A stretch of 64,000 nucleotides of DNA, taken from assembly GCF_000688375.1 (NCBI RefSeq), contig NZ_JIAF01000001.1, positions 434,001 through 498,000 on the forward strand, given 5' to 3'. Origin of the DNA: Prevotella sp. HUN102 (GTDB lineage Bacteria > Bacteroidota > Bacteroidia > Bacteroidales > Bacteroidaceae). Positions 52,244 to 61,369 of this stretch are shown here, one piece after another. Position numbers and translations under genes: made by a program. How positions within the stretch are numbered: the stretch's first letter is position 1; every line of letters starts with the position of its first letter. Below the pieces are notes generated by a model. It saw only the letters and a program-made list of their open reading frames with translations. It made no database searches and was not told the DNA's origin.

Positions 52244-52285
52244 ATACAAAAAAGAGTTCGGGATTGTCTCGAACTCTTTTTGTAT
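52244..52285 (+). terminator. Rho-independent terminator
   Basis: ATACAAAAAGAGTTCG-type arm pairs with CGAACTCTTTTTGTAT across GGATTGTC; it begins 5 bases after the stop codon. Confidence 0.9.
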
Positions 52286-52378
52286 ATTAAGCTGCAATTC
52301 TACTGATTCCTTGCAGATTTATGCGCAAAATCGTCAGTATCTTGCCATCTATTCTCTATCCGAAACACGGATTTTTCC

Positions 52379-53800
52379 TTATTTCTTCACAAGAATATAA
52401 GAAGTCAATGGAGAGAGTGTACCCTTCAAAATGCCTTTTTTTACGCTGAACATCTTACCGGAAACCTCATCCTTGTACTTGCCGTTGGGAAGACTTGTTG
52501 CAAGGCTTATCGTCTGTGGCTCTGAAGATATGTTCAGCAACGCCACACCTTTCTTACCGCGGGCAACCTCTACCACCTTTCCGTTGTCCGAATACACAAG
52601 CATCTCGGGCTGTCCGTGCATAGCCTTGCGGAATTTGTTCACGGCAGCAACTTCCGGATGCTTGAAAGCATCGTTTCCTTTCTTACCGATAATGTTGTTT
52701 CCCCATACGTTTTCAGGCGAACTTCCGTCAGGACGGGAATAGAACAACGGCACACCATACTGCCGTGCAGTAATAAACACCCATCCCATTCTTATCTGTG
52801 CATCCGTCAGATGAGCCGATTCGTGGGCATTGCAGTAAGTATCGTGCGACTCAACCCACGTGATAAGCTGACTCGGCTTTGCAGGATGGCAGTAGGTTGC
52901 TATCTCATCCTTCTTCCATTCGTTGCCCTCGAGCGCGTAACGGATGCACCATCCCATAGAACTCGCAGTAACTGCGCCAATCGCATCGGCGTATTCTGCC
53001 TCCTTGACGTTTCTGTCTTGCAGCACTTCGCCGTAGATAAACAAGTCTTCTCTCGGCATTGAGAGCGTCAGACCTTTCACGGCTTTCTTGCCCGTAGCCA
53101 CTTCCCAGAAGTCGTTTTGCGTTGCTTTCGGATCCTTCGGGTCGCTGGGCAGTCCGATGTGCTTCGCCGTATCGTAGCGGAAACCACGCACACCACAACT
53201 GATAAGGTCGTTTACGTAGGTCATATAATAGTGTTGAAAATCAGGATTCTCCGTATTCACATCGGGCAATCCTCCCATCTGTCCGGTCGTACATTGCAAA
53301 CGGTCGTTGTAATCCTTGATTTCATCAAAGCCGGCCTTGTGATAAAGGTTGTCGTGTCCTCCTACGGCAGCATCCAGAGCATCCTCCACCTGACAGTCGT
53401 TGAGAGCCGTATGGTTAGGCAATACATCCACTATGATGCGAATGCCGTACTTGTCTGCTTCCCTGCAGAGTGCCACAAGGTCATCGCGCGTCCCTACATT
53501 GTAGTTTCCAATCTTCCAGTCTGTGGGCTGATAGTGGTAATACCACTTGCCTTTGCCGAACAGTTGATTGCCACCACCTTTGTCTCGGCTCACTTCCGTT
53601 ACGCAATGCTGGGCAGGCGAAGTCTGAATTACGGTGTAACCTGCCTCTGCAATATCCTTCATATTCTCACGAATGGTGTTGAAAGACCAACACCAAGAAT
53701 GGAGAATCACGTCGTCATTATTGGTTTGCACCGATTGCTGTGCATAAGCACCCTGAAACTGAAATGCAAGGGCTGCTAAAAGTAAAGGAATTTTCTTCAT
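52379..53800 (-). CDS. Secreted alpha-amylase (GH13)
   Basis: 473 residues with a signal peptide (IPLLLAALAFQFQGAYAQ). GH13 regions: DVLPNHTA (region I) near residue 133, GFRYDTAKHI with the nucleophile Asp near 222, LFIYGEVLQ with the acid/base Glu near 257, and TWVESHDTYC with the third carboxylate near 315. A C-terminal beta domain closes it. It cleaves alpha-1,4-glucans in the periplasm or outside. No susC/susD genes are nearby, so it is not in a classic utilisation locus. Confidence 0.92.
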   Translation of the reverse strand: MKKIPLLLAALAFQFQGAYAQQSVQTNNDDVILHSWCWSFNTIRENMKDIAEAGYTVIQTSPAQHCVTEVSRDKGGGNQLFGKGKWYYHYQPTDWKIGNYNVGTRDDLVALCREADKYGIRIIVDVLPNHTALNDCQVEDALDAAVGGHDNLYHKAGFDEIKDYNDRLQCTTGQMGGLPDVNTENPDFQHYYMTYVNDLISCGVRGFRYDTAKHIGLPSDPKDPKATQNDFWEVATGKKAVKGLTLSMPREDLFIYGEVLQDRNVKEAEYADAIGAVTASSMGWCIRYALEGNEWKKDEIATYCHPAKPSQLITWVESHDTYCNAHESAHLTDAQIRMGWVFITARQYGVPLFYSRPDGSSPENVWGNNIIGKKGNDAFKHPEVAAVNKFRKAMHGQPEMLVYSDNGKVVEVARGKKGVALLNISSEPQTISLATSLPNGKYKDEVSGKMFSVKKGILKGTLSPLTSYILVKK

Positions 53801-53871
53801 TTGTCGTTATCTGTTAATATTTGGTTCAACTTCGTTTCATATATTCTTGTTGAGCGTCTTTTGCGCTGCGT

Positions 53872-54675
53872 CTACTTCATCTCATATACTTCGCCGGGCG
53901 TTTTTCGCTTCAGCACTTCCAGTCCGAAGTCCTTTCCCGGCACAATTCCGTTTGCCCTGAGAATCGACTCAATGGTTTTTCTTGCCAATTCAGGATGATT
54001 GTTCTCATCGCTCAAGTGGCAAAGCCATACATATCGCAGTTCGGGAGTGGCGTTTTCAGCAAGCAGCGTGGCGCATTCGCCATTGCTCAGATGTCCGATT
54101 GGACCACTGATGCGCTCCTTCAGATAGGCAGGATAAGGGCCGGCAGCCAATTTTTCCGGCTCGTGATTGGCTTCAATCACCAGATAGTTAGCCAAACCTA
54201 CATACTTCCGTATCTCTTCCGTAACGTGCCCACAGTCGGTTACGAGCGTGAACCTGATTCCTTCGTGCTCGATATAGTAGCCCACGCAGTCGGTACTGTC
54301 GTGAGGAACAGCAAAGGGAGTTACCGTAAACTCGCCTATCCGATATTCCCGGTTCTTCTCTATGAGGCGAACCGACTCGGGATTCACTTTCTTACGGATG
54401 CACCAGTTACGGTCGATGCCTGCGTGTACCTCCTTTGTGGCGTAAACCGGCAGCTTATGGTCTGCACTGAACGACCCAACAGACTTCACGTGGTCTGCGT
54501 GGTCGTGTGTTACCAGTATATTATGTATCATTGATAATTGAAGTCCGTAATCGTGGAAATGCTTCTTCATAGTTCTGATACCCACCCCGCAATCTATTAT
54601 AAGGGCGTCAGTATCAGAATATAAGAGATAGCAATTACCACTACTACCACTTCCGATAGACAAAAATTTCAGCAT
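53872..54675 (-). CDS. Metallo-beta-lactamase-fold hydrolase, WalJ/YycJ-like
   Basis: 267 residues. KFLSIGSGSSGNCYLLYSDT at the start, the metal motif ILVTHDHADHVKSVG near residue 55, FTLVTDCGHV near 140 and LVIEANHE near 155 define the family. WalJ-like proteins are implicated in DNA processing (5'-3' exonuclease) or in coordination of division and replication. The gene stands alone, 70 bases upstream of the amylase. Confidence 0.85.
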   Translation of the reverse strand: MLKFLSIGSGSSGNCYLLYSDTDALIIDCGVGIRTMKKHFHDYGLQLSMIHNILVTHDHADHVKSVGSFSADHKLPVYATKEVHAGIDRNWCIRKKVNPESVRLIEKNREYRIGEFTVTPFAVPHDSTDCVGYYIEHEGIRFTLVTDCGHVTEEIRKYVGLANYLVIEANHEPEKLAAGPYPAYLKERISGPIGHLSNGECATLLAENATPELRYVWLCHLSDENNHPELARKTIESILRANGIVPGKDFGLEVLKRKTPGEVYEMK

Positions 54676-54842
54676 TATTGAAAAATATTTAATGCAAAAT
54701 TAACAAAAGAAATCAAGACTACAAAAACATCCCCTTGCTTTCTCCGTGCTTTTTCATATTATTAAGATGTAAAAAAAGCAACAGAATATGTCCCTTCTGC
54801 CATTTTCAACCGACTACTTTGCAGCATATTAAAAATAATGAG

Positions 54843-54850
54843 TATCTTTG
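54843..54850 (+). promoter_or_regulatory. -7 box TATCTTTG of the ZIP transporter
   Basis: TATCTTTGCA lies 95 bases before the ATG at 54946, inside a longer theoretical frame, which argues for the shorter protein. Confidence 0.6.
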
Positions 54851-54945
54851 CAGCAATTCACTTGAAAGAAAAACGGCAGAAATCAACGATTGTTTGCCAC
54901 TATCTTAAAAGGTGGTTTCCACAATCAAAATACGAAATAAAGAAA

Positions 54946-55728
54946 ATGTACGGAACAGTTTTAGGATTAATGATCCCCCTCTTGGGGACTGTTTTAGGCT
55001 CGGGCTTCGTGTTCTTTATGCGCGACGAGATGCCTCCACGCCTTCAGAAGGCTCTTCTTGGCTTTGCATCGGGCGTGATGGTGGCTGCGTCTATCTGGTC
55101 GCTCATCATTCCTTCGATGGAAATGGTGGAAGACGATATGGGAAAGATGCGAATCATCCCTGCCGTGGGAGGATTTCTGTTGGGCATTGCTTTTCTGCTT
55201 GTCATCGACTTCATCACTCCTCACCTCCATTTAGGCAGCAATACGCCCGAAGGACCGAAGAGTAAGCTCAGCCGAACGGCGATGCTTACCTTTGCCGTAA
55301 CCATACACAATCTGCCTGAAGGTATGGCTGTGGGCGTTGTTCTTGCCGGTGCGCTGCAGGCAGGGAGTGCCATTTCCACCACGGCCGCCCTTGCAATGGC
55401 GATAGGTATTGCCATTCAGAACGTTCCCGAAGGTGCGATTATCTCGATGCCGATGCGAGAGGCCGGAAACTCCAAGCTGAAATCGTTCATCATCGGTTCG
55501 TTGAGCGGCATTGTAGAACCTCTCGGCGGCATCCTCGTGATTCTTCTTGCAAGCACTATCGTGCCTGCCCTGCCCTACCTGCTCAGCTTCGCAGCCGGCG
55601 CAATGCTCTATGTCGTGGTGGAAGAACTCATACCTGAAGCCTCGGAGGGCGAGCATTCCAATCTCTCCACCATCGGTTTTGCCATCGGTTTTGCCCTTAT
55701 GATGACGCTCGATGTGGCATTGGGATAG
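54946..55728 (+). CDS. ZIP family metal transporter
   Basis: 260 residues from the ATG at 54946. About eight membrane helices; the metal-binding helices carry VTIHNLPEGMAVGVVLAG and IAIQNVPEGAIISMPM, the two ZIP hallmarks. A His-containing loop (DFITPHLHLGSNTPEG) links helices 3 and 4, as in ZupT-like proteins. It imports zinc or related divalent metals. An upstream extension is excluded by the promoter box. Confidence 0.92.
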   Translation: MYGTVLGLMIPLLGTVLGSGFVFFMRDEMPPRLQKALLGFASGVMVAASIWSLIIPSMEMVEDDMGKMRIIPAVGGFLLGIAFLLVIDFITPHLHLGSNTPEGPKSKLSRTAMLTFAVTIHNLPEGMAVGVVLAGALQAGSAISTTAALAMAIGIAIQNVPEGAIISMPMREAGNSKLKSFIIGSLSGIVEPLGGILVILLASTIVPALPYLLSFAAGAMLYVVVEELIPEASEGEHSNLSTIGFAIGFALMMTLDVALG

Positions 55729-56248
55729 TATGCACGGCAGAAACGACAACCAACCTAAGCCGAAAACACATTCCATTTCTGTGAATTTTATTGACAAAAG
55801 TCTCTCCATAATTCGTTTATTTTGAGCAAAATATTTTTCATTTCAAAATAAACGAATTATGGATGTGCAATCATAACAAGCTAATAATCAAAATAATGTG
55901 CTTTCTGTGAGTGTTTTGTGCATACAAATATCATCAAAACAATCGCAAAAAGGACAATAAACAAGACGAAACAACCAATATTTCAGCTCCATTTTCCGTA
56001 TTTTCATTCCTTGTTTCTGCGACAAACGAAATGCGTTCTTCGCAAGACTGCAACGCCGCCTTCGGATATTTGCTTTCCAATTCTCCGAAAAATGAAATCC
56101 AATGCTCCGAATACGGCTCGTAAATCTCCAGATTGCTGAAAAATTTTGTGCGTTTTTTGGTAAATGAATTTTACAAAGGGGCAAGGCCGCAAGAGGACGA
56201 GGAGACAAGGAAATTAGTGCTGACAAAGTGTATTTGCAGTCTTCCCTA
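55729..56248. other. Gap between convergent ZIP and aat with repeats
   Basis: 520 bases. Copy 3 of the 90-bp repeat (55780-55869) and an ATTCTTCGCAAG-type motif at 56034-56048. Short frames here are A/T-rich chance products. Confidence 0.75.
55780..55869 (+). repeat. Dispersed 90-bp repeat, copy 3
   Basis: Begins TGTGAATTTTATTGACAAAA and ends GGATGTGCA. Best-preserved dyad: CATAATTCGTTTATTTTGA with TTTCAAAATAAACGAATTAT. Confidence 0.88.
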
Positions 56249-56893
56249 CTATTCCAAATACTTCAAATATTCGTCATAAGGGATGAAAGTACCGCCCATC
56301 GACTTGAGATGCGGGGTCTCGAACTGGCAATCTATCAGTCCTCCGTCGTGCTGTTTCAGGAAGTCTGCCAAATAGATGAGAGCTAACTTTGAAGCCGACG
56401 GAACGAGCGAAAACATACTTTCGCCAAAGAAGTTGCGACCAATCGTTACGCCGTACAGTCCTCCTACCAGCCTGTCTTCCTTATCCCACACCTCAACGCT
56501 CGCAGCAAAGCCGCGCTTGTGGAGTTCCTTGTAGGCCGAAATCATTTCCCCGCCCAGCCACGCTCCCTCGTAGTTATAGCGAAGTCGCGAACAATTCGTT
56601 ATCACGGCATCGAAATCCTCATTCATTCCCACGCTATACTGCCCCTTGTTCATCAGCGTCCGCATACTGTGCGACACGTGAATCTTGTCAGGAAATATCA
56701 CGAACCGGTTCATCGGGCACCACCAAAGTATCTGTTCGCGACGACGGAAGTCGAACCACGGAAAGATGCCGTTGCTGTAAGCGAGCAACAGTCGGTCTGC
56801 ACTCAAGTCGCCACCGACGGCAAACAAACCGTCTTCTTCGCCCAGACGAGGGTCTGGAAAGCCGATTATTTCGGGGTCTAACTGAAAAATCAT
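56249..56893 (-). CDS. aat: Leucyl/phenylalanyl-tRNA-protein transferase
   Basis: 214 residues. Family markers: GEEDGLFAVGGDLSADRLLL near residue 18, YSNGIFPWF, WWCPMNRFVIFP near 57, and GGLYGVTIGRNFFGESMF near 143. It adds Leu or Phe to proteins with N-terminal Arg or Lys, making them N-degrons for ClpS-ClpAP. Its start lies 19 bases after clpA on the same strand, so with clpS it forms a complete N-degron operon. Confidence 0.95.
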   Translation of the reverse strand: MIFQLDPEIIGFPDPRLGEEDGLFAVGGDLSADRLLLAYSNGIFPWFDFRRREQILWWCPMNRFVIFPDKIHVSHSMRTLMNKGQYSVGMNEDFDAVITNCSRLRYNYEGAWLGGEMISAYKELHKRGFAASVEVWDKEDRLVGGLYGVTIGRNFFGESMFSLVPSASKLALIYLADFLKQHDGGLIDCQFETPHLKSMGGTFIPYDEYLKYLE

Positions 56894-56912
56894 AGCGAAT
56901 CTGTCTTGTGAA

Positions 56913-59249
56913 TTATTGCACGTTCAAAACCAAACTGCCCTTCAGAGCATCGGTTCTGCTTTCCTTTGAACTCTCTTCAGGCTCACAATCCACCATCACT
57001 TTTCCACCTTTCTTCAGTTTGCCGAATAAGATTTCCTTCATCAGCAACGGCTTCAGACGACTGTTGATAACACGGTCCATTTCGCGCGCACCATATTCGG
57101 GAGTAAAACCAAGCGAAAGCAGATAATTTGTCGCATCTTTTGACAGTTCCATCACAACCTTCTTAGCCTCCAGTTTCTCCTCCAACTGACCGAGTTTCTT
57201 CTTCAGAATGAGTCGGGCCATCGGTTCATCCATATCACGGAACACAACCGTGCCCGACAAGCGATTGATAAACTCCGGCTTAAATGTTTTCTTCACTTGT
57301 GCAAGCATTGCTTCGCCACGTCCTACACCACCTCCAAAACCTACGCTTGCACGACCGGCATACTGCGCTCCGGCGTTGGAAGTCATTATGAGGACAACGT
57401 TTCGGAAGTCAGCCTTCTGACCTTTGTTGTCCGTCAGTCGGGCATAATCCATTACTTGAAGCAATATGTTGTAAATATCTGTATGAGCCTTCTCTATCTC
57501 GTCTAATAAAAGTACACAGTTAGGAGTCTTTCTTATAGCATCAGTGAGCAATCCCCCGTCTTCATAGCCCACATATCCGGCAGGCGAACCAATGAGTTTT
57601 GCCACCGTATGCTTCTCCGTATATTCGCTCATATCGAAGCGCACGAGTTCTATACCCAGTTCCTGTGAAAGCACTCTTGCCACCTCCGTCTTTCCAACAC
57701 CGGTAGGCCCTACGAAAAGGAGGCTCGCCAACGGCTTGTTGTCGTCCAAAAGACCTGCTTTCGCCATCTGGACAGACTCCACAACCTGCCTAATGGCTTC
57801 GTCCTGACCATATATCTTCGTGCCAATACGATTGTAAAGAGTTTTCAACGCATCGTTGTTCTCCTCCTTCATAGCCACGGCGTCTATCTTGCATACCTTT
57901 TGCAGTATCTGCTCGATAAGCCCTTTCGTTACATATTGCGTTTTTTTGTCCGTAGGATGAAGCTGCAAATAAGCCCCGGCTTCGTCTATCAGGTCGATAG
58001 CTTTGTCGGGAAGAAAACGGTCTGACATATATTTGTCGCTCGCCTTTACGGCAAACTCAATGGATTCGGGGCGATAAACCACACGATGGAACTTTTCGTA
58101 GTTTTTCTGCAAGCCCTGAATGATTTTGATGGTTGCATCAACAGACGGTTCCTGTATGTCAATCTGCTGGAAACGACGCACAATTCCCTTTGCACGAGCC
58201 ATCTGCTTGTTGTATTCGTCGTAGGTAGTGGAACCGATAAAGCGTATTTCGCCCGATTCCAGATAGGGTTTCAGAATGTTTGAAGCGTCAGGTCCGCCAT
58301 CGTTCGTCGCACCTGCACCCATAATATTGTGGATTTCATCGAGATAAATAATTACGTTGCCCTCCCTGATGGCTCCGTTCATTACCTCTTTCAGACGCTT
58401 CTCGAAGTCGCCACGGTATTGAGTGCCGGCAAGCATCTGCCCCATTTCCATCTGATAGATGCGGCAATCTTTCAGTTTCTCGGGCACTTGCCCACGCCTG
58501 ATTCTCTCTGCCAGTCCATACACCAAGGAAGTCTTGCCCACTCCCGGCTCACCCACGTGCAACGGATTGTTCTTTTCCTTTCTGCAAAGCACCTGCACCG
58601 TTCTGTCCAACTCTGCTTCGCGCCCGATGAGAGGGTTGTGTTGGTCGAGATTGTCGGTAACGCACATTACCAACTGCTTCCACTCCTCGCCCAGTTGCTC
58701 TTCGTCCGTCGGAAAACTGCCCTGCGCAAAGCCGAAGGCATTGTCGGGATTCGATTCAAAATCATCGGTTTCATCGGAATCTTCTCCACTTTCGCCCGAC
58801 ATCAATTCGTAATTTGAAATCAGATTGGCCATAAACTCCGCCTCATCCCCGATAGCATTTTCCAGAAATATGGCTGCCGAAGATTCCTCCAAAAGCAGAA
58901 TGGCTTTCAGTAATTGCGGAATTGTAAGTTCGGCACTTTGCGCACTCGCCTTCATTTGCAGGGCAAGATTTACCATCTCGGAATACTGATAGGAGAAAGA
59001 AACGTTGCCGTCGTGCTCAAAAGGGTCTTTTTCCAAAGAATGCAGATAGAGTGAGAGCCGTTCTTTCAGGAGGTTAAAGGCATTGCTGTTGCTTTTGAAA
59101 GTTTGCTGAAACGGTGGCTGAAAGAGGACTCCGTAGAGAAAATGCTCCGGCTGCACGAACTCGTGCGAGAGGCTGTCGCTCAATTCCACGGCTCTATTTA
59201 CGGCAAAATTTACCCATACGGACAGTTTTTCTTCGTATTTTCTGCTCAT
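56913..59249 (-). CDS. clpA: ClpA, ATPase subunit of the ClpAP protease
   Basis: 778 residues: a double Clp N-domain (about 1-150), an acidic linker (SGESGEDSDETDDFESNPD), the first AAA+ module with Walker A HVGEPGVGKTSLVYG near residue 230, and the second with LLFVGPTGVGKTEVARVL near 510 and VLLLDEIEKAH. It unfolds substrates delivered by ClpS and feeds ClpP, which is not in the window. The Walker A Gly-Glu-Pro is usual. It directly follows clpS. Confidence 0.95.
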   Translation of the reverse strand: MSRKYEEKLSVWVNFAVNRAVELSDSLSHEFVQPEHFLYGVLFQPPFQQTFKSNSNAFNLLKERLSLYLHSLEKDPFEHDGNVSFSYQYSEMVNLALQMKASAQSAELTIPQLLKAILLLEESSAAIFLENAIGDEAEFMANLISNYELMSGESGEDSDETDDFESNPDNAFGFAQGSFPTDEEQLGEEWKQLVMCVTDNLDQHNPLIGREAELDRTVQVLCRKEKNNPLHVGEPGVGKTSLVYGLAERIRRGQVPEKLKDCRIYQMEMGQMLAGTQYRGDFEKRLKEVMNGAIREGNVIIYLDEIHNIMGAGATNDGGPDASNILKPYLESGEIRFIGSTTYDEYNKQMARAKGIVRRFQQIDIQEPSVDATIKIIQGLQKNYEKFHRVVYRPESIEFAVKASDKYMSDRFLPDKAIDLIDEAGAYLQLHPTDKKTQYVTKGLIEQILQKVCKIDAVAMKEENNDALKTLYNRIGTKIYGQDEAIRQVVESVQMAKAGLLDDNKPLASLLFVGPTGVGKTEVARVLSQELGIELVRFDMSEYTEKHTVAKLIGSPAGYVGYEDGGLLTDAIRKTPNCVLLLDEIEKAHTDIYNILLQVMDYARLTDNKGQKADFRNVVLIMTSNAGAQYAGRASVGFGGGVGRGEAMLAQVKKTFKPEFINRLSGTVVFRDMDEPMARLILKKKLGQLEEKLEAKKVVMELSKDATNYLLSLGFTPEYGAREMDRVINSRLKPLLMKEILFGKLKKGGKVMVDCEPEESSKESRTDALKGSLVLNVQ

Positions 59250-59552
59250 TTATTCTTCTTCGTAAGTTAATCGTAATGGGAAATTATATGTTCGAGCCAA
59301 TTGAGTGGCTTTCTGCACTTTCGAGACGGCAGCATCAAGCGTGTAAACGCCTGCAACTGCCTTGCCTTCACGGTGTACCTGCATCATCAATGCTTCGGCA
59401 GCTTCCTCCGTTTTAAAGAAGACCTGCACAAGAATCATTACCACAAAGTCCATCGTTGTGAAGTCGTCGTTGTGGAGAATCACTTTATAACGCTTCGGTT
59501 CTCTGATGCCCGTGCGTTCCCTTTCCTTGATAGATGATTGTTCTTTTCCCAT
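59250..59552 (-). CDS. clpS: ClpS, N-degron adaptor
   Basis: 100 residues from the ATG at 59552. KRYKVILHNDDFTTMDFVV holds the Asn-Asp-Asp pocket that binds hydrophobic N-terminal residues, and EAAEALMMQVHREGKAVAGV contacts ClpA. TATCTTTG at 59560-59567 on this strand ends seven bases before the ATG, so the upstream frame extension is not translated and the mRNA is almost leaderless. First gene of clpS-clpA-aat. Confidence 0.94.
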   Translation of the reverse strand: MGKEQSSIKERERTGIREPKRYKVILHNDDFTTMDFVVMILVQVFFKTEEAAEALMMQVHREGKAVAGVYTLDAAVSKVQKATQLARTYNFPLRLTYEEE

Positions 59553-59993
59553 TTGCAGGCAAAGATAATGATAAAAATCGGAATAGCCAAACAAGGTTTC
59601 TATCTGAAATTGGGATGAATCCGAATTTAAAGATACAAGGCAATAAAGGGATAATTTGACAGGCATATCGTCTCGTAAATTCAAAGGAAAAACAAATGAC
59701 CGAAGAATGGAAAACAATCTTCGGGCATTTGCAATGCGTTTTTGCGAAGAACGGACTGCATTCTTCGCACGTTTGAAAATAGAATATTTGTTAATTGATC
59801 ATCAGATAGTTACAGTTATGATTTCAGAGAAATGCGAGATCACGGCTATAAGGCTGAGAGCGAGCCAATGGATGGGCAAAATACTTTCTTCCTTATTTCA
59901 AATTACAACGGAGAAGAAAGGCTGAAATCATTTGATGATGAAGAAACCTACTTGTAAACTTGTCCCCTTGTAGCCTCGTCTCCTCATATCGTT
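59553..59993. other. Gap upstream of clpS
   Basis: 441 bases. clpS promoter at 59560-59567 (minus) and ATTCTTCGCA-type motifs at 59700-59780. No gene or terminator seen for the export operon ending at 59994. Confidence 0.7.
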
Positions 59994-61328
59994 TTATACA
60001 TTATCTCCGGAATGCTTGTGTCGCTCGCTGCGTTCTTTTCTGATTTTCTCCTGAATGCTGCTTGTTCGTGCCAGAGCGTGCTTGCGCGCACTGATAATCT
60101 GATAGCGATAAACAAGGCAAGTGATGAAGAAATAGACAAGGGTCTGAATCCAAAGGGCGATGTATTCGGTGCGAACTTCCTGCAAGGTGGCTCCCATTGA
60201 GGAGATTCGGAGGAACCCACGCACGCCGAACGTAGAGGGAATGAGCCAACTGAAGCCTTGCCAAATGCCGGGAATATTGCTCTGCGGCCAACTGATTCCG
60301 GTTAGGAAAAGGAAGGGTATGGAGGTAAAGACTACGAGCAGCATCACGTTCTCACGATAACGGACGAGACAGGAGACGGTCATTCCGAAAAAGATGACGG
60401 AAAGCAGATAGGGCACCATCAGTCCGATGAGGTCCGAAGGTTGGGCAAGAGCCGTGAAACTGAAGAAGTGCGGCACGGCAAGCGTTACATAGGCTGTGAT
60501 TACACAATAGATCATAAAATAGCAAAGGGACTTTCCCAATACGATTTTGAAGATTCCGTTGTGATGCTTGCTGATGGGCACGAGGTCCTGATAACGGTTG
60601 TTTTCGCGCGCCGTACCGGCTGAAAGACCGATTCCGAGAAGGAGCGTCTGCTGGATAATGAGAATCAACACACCGGGAAGAAGCGAGTTTCCGTAACCGA
60701 CGGTGGTATTGAAGATTGGTTGCTCGTCTATTTCCATCGGATGGGTATTGAGTTCTTCCTCGCGAACAGTAAAGCTGCCGGTTTTCGGTTTCTGAATCTC
60801 GCTGTTCATTGCAAGCGATACCGTCTGCGCCGACAGGAGGATGGCTTTATAGGTAAGCATCAGACTCATATCGCAGTAGATGCTCAGATGTGCCTGTTCG
60901 CCACGATAGATTCTGCGTTCAAAGTCTTCGGGGAAGTAAAGAATGCCGTTTGCCTTCTGTTCCTGTATGAGAATCTGCGCTTCCGACATAGAAGTGCAGC
61001 GATAGGCAGCCTTTGTGTCGGGCGACGCGTCGAACTGACGGATGAAGTTCCGGGAGGTCTTGGAATTTGACAGATCCACAATGGCAACGGGAACTTCGCG
61101 CACCACTTCGTTATTATAGACCCAAGAATAGAGCAAGGGATAGCCGAGCGGCACCAAAATGAAGAACAGAAGCAAGCCTTCGTCCTTAACGGTATTCTTC
61201 ATTTCAAGCCACCAGATATAGCAGACGGAAACGAAAAGCGATGTAAGTCCCCGAAGTCCTTTTTCTTCTCTTCCCTGTTGGGAGAATGAAGCTGCATTGG
61301 TGTTGTTGTCTTTTGGTTTGTTCGACAT
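59994..61328 (-). CDS. ABC-2 type transporter permease (YhhJ/YbhR-like), second of pair
   Basis: 444 residues. One N-terminal helix (GLLLFFILVPLGYPLLYSWV), a large outer domain (about 75-250) and five more helices (LLPGVLILIIQQTLLLGIGL onward), ending in a basic tail. This is the plan of permeases that work with a HlyD-type adaptor and TolC. The pair with the upstream gene suggests a heterodimer. No ATPase gene is in the window. Gap to the upstream gene: 41 bases. Confidence 0.87.
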   Translation of the reverse strand: MSNKPKDNNTNAASFSQQGREEKGLRGLTSLFVSVCYIWWLEMKNTVKDEGLLLFFILVPLGYPLLYSWVYNNEVVREVPVAIVDLSNSKTSRNFIRQFDASPDTKAAYRCTSMSEAQILIQEQKANGILYFPEDFERRIYRGEQAHLSIYCDMSLMLTYKAILLSAQTVSLAMNSEIQKPKTGSFTVREEELNTHPMEIDEQPIFNTTVGYGNSLLPGVLILIIQQTLLLGIGLSAGTARENNRYQDLVPISKHHNGIFKIVLGKSLCYFMIYCVITAYVTLAVPHFFSFTALAQPSDLIGLMVPYLLSVIFFGMTVSCLVRYRENVMLLVVFTSIPFLFLTGISWPQSNIPGIWQGFSWLIPSTFGVRGFLRISSMGATLQEVRTEYIALWIQTLVYFFITCLVYRYQIISARKHALARTSSIQEKIRKERSERHKHSGDNV

Positions 61329-61369
61329 TGATTCTTACTTTTTGAGGGTTGCAAAACAAATCTCGATTC

